64,000 bases of DNA from Terriglobia bacterium (lineage in GTDB: Bacteria > Acidobacteriota > Terriglobia > Bryobacterales > Bryobacteraceae). A program made the position numbers and the translations under genes. Below the pieces are notes generated by a model. It ran no database searches. It was given only the letters and a program-made list of their open reading frames with translations, and had not been told where the DNA came from. Where the stretch lies: the NCBI GenBank assembly GCA_021324615.1, contig JAJPIT010000016.1, positions 28,078 through 92,077 of the forward strand. Reading direction: 5' to 3'. This document shows, in pieces, positions 38,190 through 48,926 of this stretch; position 1 is the first letter of the stretch, and every line of letters starts with the position of its first letter.

Positions 38190-39701
38190 TTACCTGCCTT
38201 CCAGGCTGTAGGTGTGGTCCCAGAACGGGAGTGTCCCAATGGGGTCCCCGGAGATCACGATTTCCACGCATTGATTGGCTTCCCGCCCCGCTGCGGTGGT
38301 GCTGGCCGCGATCGGCCGCGTGTTCCCCAAGCCGCGCGCGCTCACCGAACCGGCCGCCACTCCGTGGCTTACCAGCGCGGCCCGCACCGCTTCGGCCCGG
38401 CGCAGAGAGAACGGTTCGCTGCCGTCCCCCTCCGCGTGTCCTTCCACTTCGACCCGCAGTCCCGGATGCGCGGCGATCAGCGCCGCGATTCGCGCCACCT
38501 GCGCCCGCGCCGATTCACGCAGCTCGGTTCCCGAAAATTCCGCATTCCCCACCGTTACAATCAGACCGCGCGGCGTATCGCGGGAGGGCAGCGCGCCGTT
38601 CAACTGTTCGAACAGCCGCATCCGCAGCGCCGATTGGCCGGCTTGCCGGTTGGGAGCTGGCGGCGCTGCCGGCGGCGCGCTTTGCGCCCGCGCCGCGGCG
38701 GCTTCCGCCTCGGCCCGCTGCCGCGCCGCGCGTTCCGCCTCGGCCCGGGCTTTGGCCGCTTCGGCTTCACTTTGCGCGGCCTGCGCCTGCTCCCGAACCC
38801 GCTCCAACTCCGCCTGCGCCTGTGCCTGGGCCTGCTCGGCCGCGCGGATCTGTTCCTGCGCCTGTTCGATCTGGACCTGCTGCCGCCGCCGCTCGGCGAT
38901 CAGCCGCGCATCCTCGGCCGTCTCCGTGGCTTCGCGCGCGTCCTGGATGATGCGGCTCGAATCCCCCTTGCTGTGCTCAAGCTGCTGGGCGTTGGCCAGA
39001 AGCTGCCGGGCTTTGGCGAACGTATTCGGAGCATATTGTTCGGCGCCCGCCGCCTGGGCGATGCCCACCGCGTTTTGCGCCTGATAGATTTCGAGCAGTT
39101 CTTCATACTTGCGCATCGATACCTTGGGGCCGCCGGCGGGCTCGCCTTCCGGCTTTTGCCAGGCATACTGGCCGCGCGGCAGCAGCTCGTAGCGCGCCTC
39201 CACCTGCTCGATCGTCCCCACCGTGTCGGGGCGGACCGCGTTTTCGAGAACCACCACATCGCTCGGCTGCCGCACCGCCGAGTACGGCTCCGCCGTCACG
39301 ATCAGCGCAAAAGCCTGCATCTCGGTGGTCACGCGCAGATGCGACTTGTCGGAATGGCCCCGCAGCACCTCGCCTAAATTGTGGGGCCGCCCGTCCGGCG
39401 TCAGCGCCCACAACACGTAAGTGAGATATTCACGCCCGAACTGCTGCGGATCGCCGAGATTTTCCAGGCGCGCGTCAATCTCGGTTCGCCCGGCTTTCGA
39501 ATCCACCCAGGCGCTGCCCTTCGCTTTCGGCATCAGCACCGTGCCCCGGAAATCGATGAGCGTCGGCCCGTTTCGATATTGATAATTGATCGCCTTCACC
39601 GTGCGTTCCGTCACCGTCACGCGATAGATCGGCGAGGGCGCGTTTTGCTGGCAGAAAACGGGAGAACAAATAAGCAAAACTGCTGGAATGGCCGCCTTCA
39701 T
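38190..39701 (-). CDS. OmpA-family envelope protein with DUF4398-like and coiled-coil region
   Basis: A 503-residue exported protein. The start ATG at 39701 has AGGAGG 6 nt upstream. The signal peptide is MKAAIPAVLLICSPVFC; the Cys near the cleavage site leaves a lipoprotein possible. An N-terminal beta domain contains FRGTVLMPKAKGSAWVDS. A helical DUF4398-like segment spans about residues 205-275 (YAPNTFAKARQLLANAQQL). A long Ala/Glu/Gln coiled coil and a Pro-rich linker follow, then the C-terminal OmpA peptidoglycan-binding domain (VEVEGHAEGDGSEPFSLRRAEAVRAAL and RGLGNTRPIAAS). It probably tethers the envelope to peptidoglycan. A hairpin overlaps its Shine-Dalgarno sequence. Confidence 0.9.
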   Translation of the reverse strand: MKAAIPAVLLICSPVFCQQNAPSPIYRVTVTERTVKAINYQYRNGPTLIDFRGTVLMPKAKGSAWVDSKAGRTEIDARLENLGDPQQFGREYLTYVLWALTPDGRPHNLGEVLRGHSDKSHLRVTTEMQAFALIVTAEPYSAVRQPSDVVVLENAVRPDTVGTIEQVEARYELLPRGQYAWQKPEGEPAGGPKVSMRKYEELLEIYQAQNAVGIAQAAGAEQYAPNTFAKARQLLANAQQLEHSKGDSSRIIQDAREATETAEDARLIAERRRQQVQIEQAQEQIRAAEQAQAQAQAELERVREQAQAAQSEAEAAKARAEAERAARQRAEAEAAAARAQSAPPAAPPAPNRQAGQSALRMRLFEQLNGALPSRDTPRGLIVTVGNAEFSGTELRESARAQVARIAALIAAHPGLRVEVEGHAEGDGSEPFSLRRAEAVRAALVSHGVAAGSVSARGLGNTRPIAASTTAAGREANQCVEIVISGDPIGTLPFWDHTYSLEGR

Positions 39702-39710
39702 TTGTAACCT

Positions 39711-39732
39711 CCTGAACTTCACCAGGTTCAGG
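39711..39732 (-). promoter_or_regulatory. Hairpin overlapping the Shine-Dalgarno site of the OmpA-family gene
   Basis: CCTGAAC and GTTCAGG form a perfect 7-bp stem with an 8-nt loop. On the mRNA the 3' arm runs into the AGGAGG of the ribosome binding site (complement of 39708-39713), so folding would hide half of it. This could tune translation; no ligand or RNA partner is evident. The remaining gap (39733-39843) holds another small hairpin, GGCGGC-TTCG-GCCGCC at 39772-39787. Confidence 0.45.
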
Positions 39733-39843
39733 ATGTGCAAGAAGATGGCCAGCGATAAGTTGCTGAAATTGGGCGGCTTCGGCCGCCGCCGTCCGGTAGA
39801 ATTTTCAAGGGAGCTCTTTCTTTCTGGCCGGCAGACCCGCCTT

Positions 39844-40545
39844 TCACAAGTGCCGGTACGGCTCCTCCGCTTCCACCGGAATTTTATTGGCCTCCCGCTC
39901 CAGCGACCGGCTCACCAGCTCCTTCGATCCCAGCCCCACCGCCAGCGCCAGGGCCAGCACGATGCCGCCGAACAGGATTCCGAAGGCGATATAAACAATG
40001 CTCCCGCCGATCGCCAGATGCTCCAGCGCCATCGCCACCGCCAGCACCAGGATCATCCACTTCACTCCCAGGCTCACCAGCCGCGCGTATTGCAGATTCA
40101 TGTTGACTGCGCCGATCAGCACGCTGCGCGCCACAAATCGGGCGATAATGTTGCCGGCAATCAGCACCACCACCGCGGCGACGACATTGGGCAGGTAGGT
40201 AAAAAGCTGGAGCACAAGCTGCGAGGTCAGCGTCGAATCGAACGCCGCGACGCCGATCAGGAATCCCACCAGCACCACCGCCCAGAAGACCACCCGCGCC
40301 ACCAGCAGCGTCGGGCTGTTGCCGGGAGCCCAGTCCTTCAGCGTCTGCAAACCCCAGCGGCCCAGCCGCTCGTCGAAATGAAGGCCGCTCAAGCTCCGCC
40401 GCAGCACGAAATACAGAACGCCGGCCACCAGCGCCGAAAACACCACGGCGATCACCAGCGCCACCATTCCGGGCACCAGGCTGGCCAGCTCATTCAACAC
40501 CCGGATCATCGATTGATTTAACGCCTGCTGCACCTGTTCCCACAT
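39844..40545 (-). CDS. Conserved TM-helix membrane protein, small MscS/CmpX-like
   Basis: A 233-residue membrane protein starting at 40545 with AGGAG 6 nt upstream. Five hydrophobic helices are visible, including LVPGMVALVIAVVFSALVAG, LPNVVAAVVVLIAGNIIARFVAR, LVSLGVKWMILVLAVAMALEHL and IAFGILFGGIVLALALAVGLG. The repeated helix motif followed by GLG is that of the conserved TM-helix family, related to CmpX and channel-like MscS proteins. It is the last gene of the trehalose operon, 29 bp after a glycosyltransferase gene. A role in osmotic balance fits both family and context but is inference. Confidence 0.85.
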   Translation of the reverse strand: MWEQVQQALNQSMIRVLNELASLVPGMVALVIAVVFSALVAGVLYFVLRRSLSGLHFDERLGRWGLQTLKDWAPGNSPTLLVARVVFWAVVLVGFLIGVAAFDSTLTSQLVLQLFTYLPNVVAAVVVLIAGNIIARFVARSVLIGAVNMNLQYARLVSLGVKWMILVLAVAMALEHLAIGGSIVYIAFGILFGGIVLALALAVGLGSKELVSRSLEREANKIPVEAEEPYRHL

Positions 40546-40574
40546 AAAAACTCCTCTTTCCGCCGGGATCGGCT

Positions 40575-41801
40575 TCACGGATTGAACCGGTCCGGCCACC
40601 GCCACCGCGAAACCAGATAAGGTTTGGCCGCCTCGAAGGCGAGAGCCAGATCTTCCACGCGCTGCGCGGCCGCGCTCTCGCCGGCCGCCGCCACGTCCAA
40701 AGTGAAGGAGGCCACCCAGGCCAGATACAGCGGCGTCATCGCCCGCAGCAAATGATCGGGATTGATCAGCCGCAGGCGGTGGCCCAGGGCGAAATCGTAA
40801 ATGATGCGCGCCCAGATCCGGTCGGGCATGTGAAAATGCTCGCGCGGCTGCTTCGCCATTTTGGATAGCTCCAGCAGCGTGCCAGGCGGCAGCGCCACGC
40901 TCCAGACCTCCTGCAAATTGCGAAACCCCAGTTGAAAGGAGTCGATCAGCCGCCGCACATCGACGGGATCGCCCTCCACCGCCGCCCCGCCCCCCGCCTC
41001 GCCGAAGGTCGAAACCGGCTGCGATCCGCGGATCCTCTGCCAGCGCGCCGCGTGATAGTCGGCCTCGGCAAACAGCGGCCCCAGAACCTGCGCCAGCACC
41101 GAACTTTGATTGGCCCAGTCCGCGGGCGGATAACGGCGGACGCCCACGTGGGCCTGGCAAATCTCAAATCCTTCGCAGATCGCGTCCACGGCGATCGACG
41201 CCAGCGACCGCGTATGCGCGCGCTCGCCCGCCGCGTTCCGCAGCCGCTCGGCGAACTTCGCGGAAAAGCCGAAATCCGGCCCCAGCGGATGCTGGATTCT
41301 CCGTCCATACAGCGCACGGGTGAAGGGCGCGATCACGCCCGCGTTCAGCAGCCCTTCGCCAGGCGCGTGCGCGTAGCAGGGCGTCACCAGATCGAAGCCG
41401 AGCTCCAGAATCGGGCGCGCCAGCCCGTAGATCCACTGCGGCGTGATCGATTCCACTCCGGAAACCAGCATCACGATGGCCCGCGCGTTCAGATTCCTCG
41501 CCACCGAGAACACCGCGCGATAGGCTTCGGCGATGCCCTTCAAAGGATCCGCCTCGCGCAGCGCCGGCATGGCCAGCGTGCGCACCGCCTCGCCCTGCAC
41601 GATCTCCGGAGCCGCCTCCCCGGAGTGAATCAGCAGGGTTCGCACCGGCGAATACAACTTCCCCAGGGCTTCCCGCGTATGCGCGGCGATCCGCGGCAGC
41701 TCGCTGGCATCGGCGCGCGCCGCCGCCAGCACCAGATCCGCCGCTCCGATCTCTTCGAGCCGCTCCCGCGTTTGCGCCGGAATGTCCGCCAGTTCAATCA
41801 T
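40575..41801 (-). CDS. Predicted GT-A-type glycosyltransferase, possibly glucosylglycerate synthase-like
   Basis: A 408-residue soluble protein. Residues 55-140 look like a nucleotide-sugar-binding Rossmann fold ([50 protein letters not shown]). An acceptor region reads [19 protein letters not shown]. Conserved-looking [17 protein letters not shown] and [12 protein letters not shown] follow. This pattern reminds me of bacterial glucosylglycerate/mannosylglycerate synthases, but I am not certain. The start is the ATG at 41801, 8 bp inside treS; a TTG lies at 41807. Its place inside a trehalose/alpha-glucan operon supports a sugar-transfer role in compatible-solute or polysaccharide synthesis. 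Confidence 0.65.
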   Translation of the reverse strand: MIELADIPAQTRERLEEIGAADLVLAAARADASELPRIAAHTREALGKLYSPVRTLLIHSGEAAPEIVQGEAVRTLAMPALREADPLKGIAEAYRAVFSVARNLNARAIVMLVSGVESITPQWIYGLARPILELGFDLVTPCYAHAPGEGLLNAGVIAPFTRALYGRRIQHPLGPDFGFSAKFAERLRNAAGERAHTRSLASIAVDAICEGFEICQAHVGVRRYPPADWANQSSVLAQVLGPLFAEADYHAARWQRIRGSQPVSTFGEAGGGAAVEGDPVDVRRLIDSFQLGFRNLQEVWSVALPPGTLLELSKMAKQPREHFHMPDRIWARIIYDFALGHRLRLINPDHLLRAMTPLYLAWVASFTLDVAAAGESAAAQRVEDLALAFEAAKPYLVSRWRWPDRFNP

Positions 41802-44800
41802 GCGCAAGATCGAGAAGGCCCATCAGCGGGATGCGTACCCACGACGGGCGGTTGTTCAGTTCATACAGCACTTCGTATAGGGCCTTGCTCAGGCGAAACC
41901 CGCCCAGCAGAATGCGGAACGACGCCGCATCCGGCGGGAGAAAGTCCGCGCCCGAGGTAGCCTCCCGGTAGCCGCGCAAAAACTCCGCCGCCGAATAGCG
42001 GTCCCACAGCCGGGCCCACCCCTCCAGCCGCCCCGCGTCCTCGCCGCGCCGGGCCGACCAGTTGGCCAGCGTCGCATACGCCGCGTAACTGAACGACCGC
42101 AGCATCCCTGCCACATCCTTGAGCGGGGACTGCTTGGCCCGGCGCTCCTCCAGCGGGCGCGACGGCTCCCCTTCAAAGTCCAGAATCACGTAATCCGTTT
42201 TCACCCGTAAAATCTGCCCCAGATGATAGTCGCCGTGAATCCGGATCCGCATCCCCAGCCCGCCGCCGCCCGGCCAAATTCGCAGGCGGCTCAGAAATTC
42301 CCGCCGCCGCCCCAGCACCAGCGCGGCCTGATCCACGGCATCGTCCGGCAATCGCGACACGCTTTCTTTCAGGATTCGAAACGCCTCCACGGCCTGCTCG
42401 CGCCAGCCTTCCATCAGATCGCGGACGTTTTGTTCGGTGAGCGGCTCCGGCGCGAAGGCCGGATCGCCGGCGCCCGCCGCCAGCGCCCGGTGCAGCTCGC
42501 CGGTGCGCCGGCCAAGCGTGGCCGCCGACTCCAGGTACAACCCCACGTGATCGCGCGCAAATTGCGGCGTGGGGTGCTCGGAAAGCGTTACGGAATCCCG
42601 CGCATCGTGGAGGGCTTCGGCCGGCAACGCCGCCGGCGCGTTGGTCTCATAGTATCGCTCCAGCTCCTCGATCGTCCATTTCCAGGCGTCGCCCTCGTTT
42701 TCCACCAGCCCCTCCAGCACGCCCAGCGTGGCCGGCTCCGGCGCGCCCGGCTCGTATTCGATCGCTCCCGCAAACGGCGGCACGCGGTCGAAATGGGCCT
42801 TCTCGGTCAGAAATCTTTCCACCTCCGAGTCGGGGTTGGGACCCGGCTGGAAGCGCCGGAACAGCTTTAAAATCCACTTGTCGCCATAGACGACCGAGGA
42901 GTTGCTCTGCTCGCCCGATCCGCGCCGGACCGCCACGCCGCCGTCGCGGGCCCCCTCCAGCAACGCGCTCGGAATGCCGCGAATCCTGCCCCGGCGCGTT
43001 CCCAGCTCGCGCCCCTGCTCGATCAGCCCCAGCAGCGTCAAGCACGCCTCGTCGTCGTACAGCCCGTCGTGCAGAACGCCCGGCCCCTCCGGAGTAACCA
43101 CGCCGGCGATCACCGCGCCGGCGGCGGACTCGCGAATCTGATCCGCCGCGCGGTTCAGCGCAATGGCGATCGGCACGAAATAGGTTTCCGGCGGCCCCTG
43201 TTCGTACTCCACCTCCACCAGCGCCAGCGCCGCGTGCGGGTGGTCTACGCCGGTCCAATCCCTGACCTGCGCGGCGCGGATGGCCCGCGATTTGCCCCCG
43301 AACCAGCGCTGTTTCGGCAGATACTCCGGCAGCGCCACGGTCTCCAGGCGGTGCCGCGCCGCGCCTTCAAACAGGCTGGCCCAGCCGGCGCCGACGGTCA
43401 GGATCGCCGGTTCGCCCGACCCGCGCGCCTCCTCCATCCGCCGCGGGGCTCCCTGCAGCTCCAGCCACAGAAATCCGTACGCGCCCAGCGTGAACCGGTA
43501 GGGCTGCCGCGTGATCGCCGGAAATTCGACATAGCCCAGCATCTCCACCGGCGCCATGCCTTCAAACTCGCTCAAATCCAGATCCACCGGCTGCGCGAAA
43601 CGCGACAGATTCGCGATGCACAACACCTGCTCGTCGCCGTAGCGCCGCACATAGGCCAGAATCTTGCGGTTGTCCGGATTCAAAAACTCCAGCCTGCCCC
43701 GCCCGAACACCCGGAACAGCTTGCGAAGCGCGATCATGTTGCGCATCCAGTTCAACAGCGACGAGGGATCGCTCTGCTGCGCCTCGACGTTCACCGCCTG
43801 GTAGCCCCACACCGGATCCATGATCACCGGGCTGTATAACTTGGCCGGCGTCGCGCGCGAGAACCCGGCGTTGCGGTCGCTGTTCCACTGCATCGGAGTC
43901 CGCACGCCGTTGCGGTCGCCCAGATAGATGTTGTCGCCCATCCCGATCTCGTCGCCGTAGTAAATGACCGGCGTTCCTGGAAAGGAGAGCAGCAGGCTGT
44001 TGAGCAGCTCGATCCGACGCCGGTTGTTGTCCATCAGCGGAGCCAGCCGCCGCCGGATGCCCAGATTGATGCGCATCCGCGGATCGGCGCTGTAGGCCAG
44101 ATACATATAGTCGCGCTCGTCATTCGTCACCATTTCCAGCGTCAACTCATCGTGATTGCGGAGAAACAGCGCCCACTGGCAGTTCTCCGGAATCTCCGGC
44201 GTCTGCGCCATGATGTCGGTGATCGGCAGCCGGTCCTCCTGCCGCAGCGCCATGTAGATCCGCGGCATCAGCGGGAAATGAAAGGCCATATGGCACTCGT
44301 CCCCGTCGCCGAAATAGGGGCGCACGTCGCTCGGCCACTGGTTGGCTTCGGCCAGAATCATGCGGTTGGCGTAGCTCTCATCCATCTCCCGCCGGAATCG
44401 CTTGATCAACTTGTGAGTCTCGGGAAGGTTCTCGCAGCTGGTTCCGTCGCGCTCGAATAAATAAGGAATCGCGTCCATCCGCAGGCCGTCCACGCCCAGA
44501 TCGAGCCAGAAGCGCAGCACCGTGAGCATCTCTTCCACCACCCGCGGATGATCGTAGTTCAGGTCCGGCTGATGCGAAAAAAAACGGTGCCAGTAATACT
44601 GTTTCGCCACCGGATCCCAGGTCCAGTTGGACTTTTCCGTGTCGGTGAAAATGATCCGCGCCTGGCCATACTTCTGGTCCGTGTCGCTCCAGACGTAATA
44701 ATTGCGCTCCGGCGATCCCGGCGGAGCCGTCCGCGCCCGCTGAAACCAGGGATGCTGGTCGGAGGTGTGGTTCATCACCAGCTCGATGATCACCTGCAAG

Positions 44801-45096
44801 CCGCGGCCGTGCGCCGCCGCCAGAAACTCCTGAAAATCCTCCATCGTCCCGTAATGGGGGTGAACGCTGAAGTAGTCCGAGATGTCGTAGCCGTCGTCCT
44901 TGAGCGGCGACGGGAAGAAGGGAAGCAGCCACAGGCAGGTCACTCCCAGGTCCTGGAGATAATCGAGCTTCTGAAGCAATCCCTGGAAATCGCCGACGCC
45001 GTCGTTGTTGCCATCCGCGAAGGCCCGCACGTGTAATTCGTAAATGATCGCGTCCTTGTACCACAGCGGATCGGAAGCGCTGCCTTGCCGTTTCAT
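41794..45096 (-). CDS. treS: Trehalose synthase (maltose glucosylmutase) fused to maltokinase
   Basis: 1,100 residues. Residues 1 to about 545 are a GH13 trehalose synthase: [35 protein letters not shown], nucleophile Asp in [12 protein letters not shown], acid/base Glu in ILAEANQWP, and Asp in [11 protein letters not shown]. Residues from about 590 to the end are a maltokinase (Mak/Pep2) domain, beginning [14 protein letters not shown]. That domain has a kinase-like core ([21 protein letters not shown] and [18 protein letters not shown]). TreS interconverts trehalose and maltose, and the kinase makes maltose-1-phosphate, the GlgE donor. The start codon lies directly against the glgE stop, and the 3' end overlaps the glycosyltransferase gene by 8 bp. 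Confidence 0.95.
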   Translation of the reverse strand: MKRQGSASDPLWYKDAIIYELHVRAFADGNNDGVGDFQGLLQKLDYLQDLGVTCLWLLPFFPSPLKDDGYDISDYFSVHPHYGTMEDFQEFLAAAHGRGLQVIIELVMNHTSDQHPWFQRARTAPPGSPERNYYVWSDTDQKYGQARIIFTDTEKSNWTWDPVAKQYYWHRFFSHQPDLNYDHPRVVEEMLTVLRFWLDLGVDGLRMDAIPYLFERDGTSCENLPETHKLIKRFRREMDESYANRMILAEANQWPSDVRPYFGDGDECHMAFHFPLMPRIYMALRQEDRLPITDIMAQTPEIPENCQWALFLRNHDELTLEMVTNDERDYMYLAYSADPRMRINLGIRRRLAPLMDNNRRRIELLNSLLLSFPGTPVIYYGDEIGMGDNIYLGDRNGVRTPMQWNSDRNAGFSRATPAKLYSPVIMDPVWGYQAVNVEAQQSDPSSLLNWMRNMIALRKLFRVFGRGRLEFLNPDNRKILAYVRRYGDEQVLCIANLSRFAQPVDLDLSEFEGMAPVEMLGYVEFPAITRQPYRFTLGAYGFLWLELQGAPRRMEEARGSGEPAILTVGAGWASLFEGAARHRLETVALPEYLPKQRWFGGKSRAIRAAQVRDWTGVDHPHAALALVEVEYEQGPPETYFVPIAIALNRAADQIRESAAGAVIAGVVTPEGPGVLHDGLYDDEACLTLLGLIEQGRELGTRRGRIRGIPSALLEGARDGGVAVRRGSGEQSNSSVVYGDKWILKLFRRFQPGPNPDSEVERFLTEKAHFDRVPPFAGAIEYEPGAPEPATLGVLEGLVENEGDAWKWTIEELERYYETNAPAALPAEALHDARDSVTLSEHPTPQFARDHVGLYLESAATLGRRTGELHRALAAGAGDPAFAPEPLTEQNVRDLMEGWREQAVEAFRILKESVSRLPDDAVDQAALVLGRRREFLSRLRIWPGGGGLGMRIRIHGDYHLGQILRVKTDYVILDFEGEPSRPLEERRAKQSPLKDVAGMLRSFSYAAYATLANWSARRGEDAGRLEGWARLWDRYSAAEFLRGYREATSGADFLPPDAASFRILLGGFRLSKALYEVLYELNNRPSWVRIPLMGLLDLAHD

Positions 45097-47064
45097 TTAC
45101 GCTCCGCCCAGCCGCAGAATGTGCGCCGGTTTCAACTCCGGCGTCAGTTCGACATAATTCCGTGGCCCGCGCCAGGTGTAGGTCTCGCCATTCAGCAGGT
45201 CGGCCGCCTGATAGGGATGATCTTCGGCGATGCGCAATGCCGCCAGGTCCAGATTCACAAATCCCCACTGCTTATGCGCGGGATCAAGATTCACCACCAC
45301 CGCGATGACATTCGAAGAATCGCCGGAGTGCTTGGTATAACACAGCAGATTCGGATTGTCGGCCGGATGAAACTGCAAGCGGTTCCGGTGCAAGGCCGGA
45401 TTCGCACGCCGGATCGCGTTCAGGCGCGCCATCAGGCCGCGCAGGCTCGCCGCATTCTCCAGATCCCACTGCTTCTTTTCGTATTTTTCCGAGTTCAAAT
45501 ACTCTTCGCTTCCCGGCTCGCGCGCCCGATGGTCCGCCAGCTCGAACGCGGGGCCGTAAATTCCCCAGCTCGCGCCCAAAGTAGCCGCCAGAATGGCCCG
45601 GATCATGAACGCCGGGCGCCCGCCGGTCTGGAGCGCGGCGGTCAGAATATCGGGAGTGTTCGGCCACAGATTCGGCCGGAAAAAATCGGAGAGCCCCGCC
45701 AGTTCCGTAAAATACGCGGTCAGTTCTTCCTTGGTGTTTCTCCAGGCGAAGTACGTGTAGGACTGCGAAAAGCCCAGCTTCGACAGCCGGTACATCACTT
45801 TCGGCCGCGTGAAGGCTTCCGCCAGAAAGATGACTTCCGGATGCCGCGCCCGCACGCCCCCAATCAGCCACTCCCAGAACGCGAAGGGCTTGGTGTGCGG
45901 ATTATCCACGCGGAAGATGCGGATTCCCTCGCCGATCCAAAAATCAGCGATGCTTTTCAGCTCCGCCCACAACTGGCGCCAGTGCGCGGTTTCGAAATCG
46001 AACGGATAAATATCCTCATATTTCTTTGGAGGATTTTCCGCATACTGAATCGTGCCGTCCGGGCGCGCGCGAAACCACTCCGGATGCTGCGCCAGGTAGG
46101 GATGATCCGCCGAGCACTGATAGGCCAGATCCATGGCGACCTCCAGCCCGTAATCCCTGGCTTGCGCGATCAGCCGCCGGAAGTCCTCCAAATCGCCCAA
46201 TTCCGGATGGATCGCCTTGTGCCCGCCCTCGGCCGCGCCGATCGCCCACGGGCTGCCCACGTCGCCCGGCCCAGCCGAAACCGCGTTGTTCCTGCCCTTG
46301 CGAAATTTCCGTCCGATGGGATGAACGGGCGGAAGATAGAGGACATCAAAACCCATCGAGGCGACATAGGGCAGCCATTTCTCAGCATCGCGAAATGTAC
46401 CAAAAGAGCGCGGAAACAACTCATACCACGCCGAAAAAACCGCTTTTTCGCGCTCCACCGTCACCTGAAGCTCTTTTTCAAAGCGCGTCGCCGATTCCCA
46501 ATCCGGATAGCGCCGCGCCAGCTCGATCGCCTCGTCCTCCAGCGCCAGGGCGATGCGCCGGTCCCTATCGCCGGAATCGCGCAGCATTTCCACGGCGGCC
46601 CACAACTTTTCGGCATCTGCGCCGCTGGCGCGCCGCGCGGCCTGCTCCATCAGCTTCGCGCCGATCTGTAAATCGACGCTGACGTCCTGTCCCGCTTCCA
46701 CTCGTTTTCGCAGATCCCGCCGCCAGGTCTGGATGGGATCGATCCAGCCTTCCACGGTGTAGCGATAGCCGCCCAGATGGGAAACCACGAACTCCGCCCG
46801 CCACCGGTCGTTTCCCAGCGGCTGCATTGGCGCGCAAGCCCACTCCGGCTCGCCCTCCCGCCGGTACCGCAGCCGGCAGCAGACCGCGTCGTACCCGTCG
46901 GCGAACACGTCGGCTTCGACCGCCACCGAATCGCCCACCACGCGCTTTATCGCGAAGCGCCCGCCGTCGATCTGGGGAGTAACCTGCTCGATCGCCACGC
47001 GCTGGCGTCCGGAGATCTCGGGAACCGCTTCGGCCGCGCGCGGCGGATCTGCCACAACCTGCAT
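45097..47064 (-). CDS. glgE: Alpha-1,4-glucan:maltose-1-phosphate maltosyltransferase
   Basis: GlgE extends alpha-1,4-glucan with maltosyl units from maltose-1-phosphate. I start it at 47064, where AAGGAGG lies 5 nt upstream; the open frame runs back inside treZ. The product is 655 residues, matching the family. An N-terminal beta domain (YTVEGWIDPIQTWRRDL) is followed by the GH13_3 catalytic domain. Its motifs are WYELFPRSFGTFRDAEKWLPY, DVLYLPPVHPIGRKFRKG, nucleophile Asp in IRIFRVDNPHTKPF, and Glu in VIFLAEAFTRPKVM. The gene abuts treS, so donor synthesis and use are coupled. No branching enzyme (glgB) is present in the window. Confidence 0.96.
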   Translation of the reverse strand: MQVVADPPRAAEAVPEISGRQRVAIEQVTPQIDGGRFAIKRVVGDSVAVEADVFADGYDAVCCRLRYRREGEPEWACAPMQPLGNDRWRAEFVVSHLGGYRYTVEGWIDPIQTWRRDLRKRVEAGQDVSVDLQIGAKLMEQAARRASGADAEKLWAAVEMLRDSGDRDRRIALALEDEAIELARRYPDWESATRFEKELQVTVEREKAVFSAWYELFPRSFGTFRDAEKWLPYVASMGFDVLYLPPVHPIGRKFRKGRNNAVSAGPGDVGSPWAIGAAEGGHKAIHPELGDLEDFRRLIAQARDYGLEVAMDLAYQCSADHPYLAQHPEWFRARPDGTIQYAENPPKKYEDIYPFDFETAHWRQLWAELKSIADFWIGEGIRIFRVDNPHTKPFAFWEWLIGGVRARHPEVIFLAEAFTRPKVMYRLSKLGFSQSYTYFAWRNTKEELTAYFTELAGLSDFFRPNLWPNTPDILTAALQTGGRPAFMIRAILAATLGASWGIYGPAFELADHRAREPGSEEYLNSEKYEKKQWDLENAASLRGLMARLNAIRRANPALHRNRLQFHPADNPNLLCYTKHSGDSSNVIAVVVNLDPAHKQWGFVNLDLAALRIAEDHPYQAADLLNGETYTWRGPRNYVELTPELKPAHILRLGGA

Positions 47065-47144
47065 CGATCCTCCTTGCATTGCACTCGCACTGCCACCTCC
47101 CAAATGCAGGCGCCGCCCGCGGTTGCGGCCCTTGCGGGAAGCGG

Positions 47145-48926
47145 TTACCGCTTCAAAAATTCGGGTAAGGCAAAATTTTCCTGCACGATCGCCACCGAAT
47201 CCGGAGGCAGCAGCAGGCCCCCCGTGACACGTTTCACCTCCGCCGTGGAGCGGAGCACGATCTCCCCCTCCACCGGCACGCTCACCGCGCGCGGGCGCTC
47301 CGCCAGATTGAATGCCAGCGCGACCGGACCTCGCCGCATGACCATCCACTTCTCCCCCTCGTCGAACTCCACACCCACCCGGTCCAGCCTGCCGTCGGTC
47401 AATCCGCTCAGGCCCCGGCGCAGCGCGATCAATTTCCTGTACCAGTCGAGCAGGCCCGCGTGCGGCGCGCGATCCGCTTCGCTCCAGTCGAGCTTGGAGC
47501 GCGTGAACGCCGCCGGGTCCTGCGGGTCGGGAATCTCCTCGGGATTCCAGCCAAACGCCGCGAATTCGCGCCGCCGTCCCGCGGAAACCGCCCGCGCCAG
47601 CTCCGGATCCTCATGTTGACTGAAGTACAAAAACGGAGAGGATGCCGCAAACTCCTCGCCTTGAAACAGCATCGGAAGGAACGGCGCGCAGATCACCAGC
47701 GCCGCGCCGATCTTCAATCGGCCCATGCTCATCAACTGCCAGGCGCGCTCTCCCCTGGCGCGATTCCCCACCTGATCGTGAGTTTGCAAATAGCCAAGAA
47801 ACCGCGATCCCGAAAGTTGCACGGGTTTGGCGCCGTGATTCCGCTTGCGAAAGGACGAATAGCGGCCGTCGTAAACGAAGGCATTGGTCAACGCCTTCGC
47901 CACATCGCCCAGCGAACCGAAATCGGCGTAGTATCCGGAACGTTCCCCGGTCAAAACGGCGTGCAGGGCGTGATGAAAATCATCGCTCCACTGCGCGTCC
48001 ATTCCGTAACCGCCCGCTTCAAGCGGCATCACCACCCGCGGATCGTTCAGATCGCTTTCCGCGATCAGCGCCAGCTCCCGGCCCAGGTGCGCGGCCAGTT
48101 GCTTCACCTCGCGCGAGAGCTGCGCCAGAAAATGGTCCGCCGAGGCGTCGAAAATGGCGTGGACCGCGTCCAGCCGCAGTCCGTCGGCATGATAGTCCCG
48201 CAGCCACAGCAGCGCGTTATCGCAAAAAAACCGCCGCACCTCCGCGCTGCCGGCCGAATCGAAGTTCACCGCCGGACCCCACGGCGTCGAGTAGCGATCC
48301 GTAAAATACGGGCCGAAGCGCGAAAGATAATTTCCCGCCGGCCCCAGATGGTTGTAAACCACGTCGAGCAATACCGCCAGGCCGCGCTGATGACAGGCGT
48401 CGATCAGCCGTTTCAGCCCGTCCGGACCGCCGTAGGCATGATGAGGAGCAAACAGGTCTACGCTGTCATAGCCCCAGCCCCAGTTGCCGGAAAACTCCTG
48501 CACCGGCATCAGCTCGACGTGAGTCACCCCCAGACGAACCAGGTGATCCAATCGCGCAATCGCGCTTTCAAACGTTCCTTCCGGCGTGAACGTGCCGACG
48601 TGCAGCTCGTAAATCACGGCGGAGGAAAGTGGCGGCGCCTTCCATCCGCGGTCCGACCAGCGGAACCGCGAGTGATCGTAAAAACGCGAGGCTCCATGCA
48701 CTCCGTAGGGCTGCCACGGCGAGCGCGGATCAGGAAGCGGGCCGCCGTCATCCAGGAGAAAGGCATAATCGGCGCCGTGCACCGCCGGCGCGTCGGCGCG
48801 CCACCAGCCCTCGCGCGTCCCATACGCGATCGGCTCCATCGGAAGAACCGCGCCGCCGATTTTCAGGCGCGCGGATCTGGCATAGGGCGCCCATACATGA
48901 ACGGGGCGCGCATCGCTAGGATTCAT
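47145..48926 (-). CDS. treZ: Malto-oligosyltrehalose trehalohydrolase
   Basis: TreZ cleaves trehalose from the end of maltooligosyltrehalose made by TreY. The 593-residue product has an N-terminal CBM48/E-set domain (VHVWAPYARSARLKIGG). The GH13 core shows YELHVGTFTPEGTFESAI, LLDVVYNHLGPAGNY, nucleophile Asp in DGLRLDAVHAIFD, Glu in LALIAESDLNDPR, and YLQTHDQVGNRARGER. The ATG at 48926 is inside the treY 3' end (11-bp overlap). An 80-bp gap follows before glgE, the only notable break in the enzyme block. Confidence 0.96.
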   Translation of the reverse strand: MNPSDARPVHVWAPYARSARLKIGGAVLPMEPIAYGTREGWWRADAPAVHGADYAFLLDDGGPLPDPRSPWQPYGVHGASRFYDHSRFRWSDRGWKAPPLSSAVIYELHVGTFTPEGTFESAIARLDHLVRLGVTHVELMPVQEFSGNWGWGYDSVDLFAPHHAYGGPDGLKRLIDACHQRGLAVLLDVVYNHLGPAGNYLSRFGPYFTDRYSTPWGPAVNFDSAGSAEVRRFFCDNALLWLRDYHADGLRLDAVHAIFDASADHFLAQLSREVKQLAAHLGRELALIAESDLNDPRVVMPLEAGGYGMDAQWSDDFHHALHAVLTGERSGYYADFGSLGDVAKALTNAFVYDGRYSSFRKRNHGAKPVQLSGSRFLGYLQTHDQVGNRARGERAWQLMSMGRLKIGAALVICAPFLPMLFQGEEFAASSPFLYFSQHEDPELARAVSAGRRREFAAFGWNPEEIPDPQDPAAFTRSKLDWSEADRAPHAGLLDWYRKLIALRRGLSGLTDGRLDRVGVEFDEGEKWMVMRRGPVALAFNLAERPRAVSVPVEGEIVLRSTAEVKRVTGGLLLPPDSVAIVQENFALPEFLKR

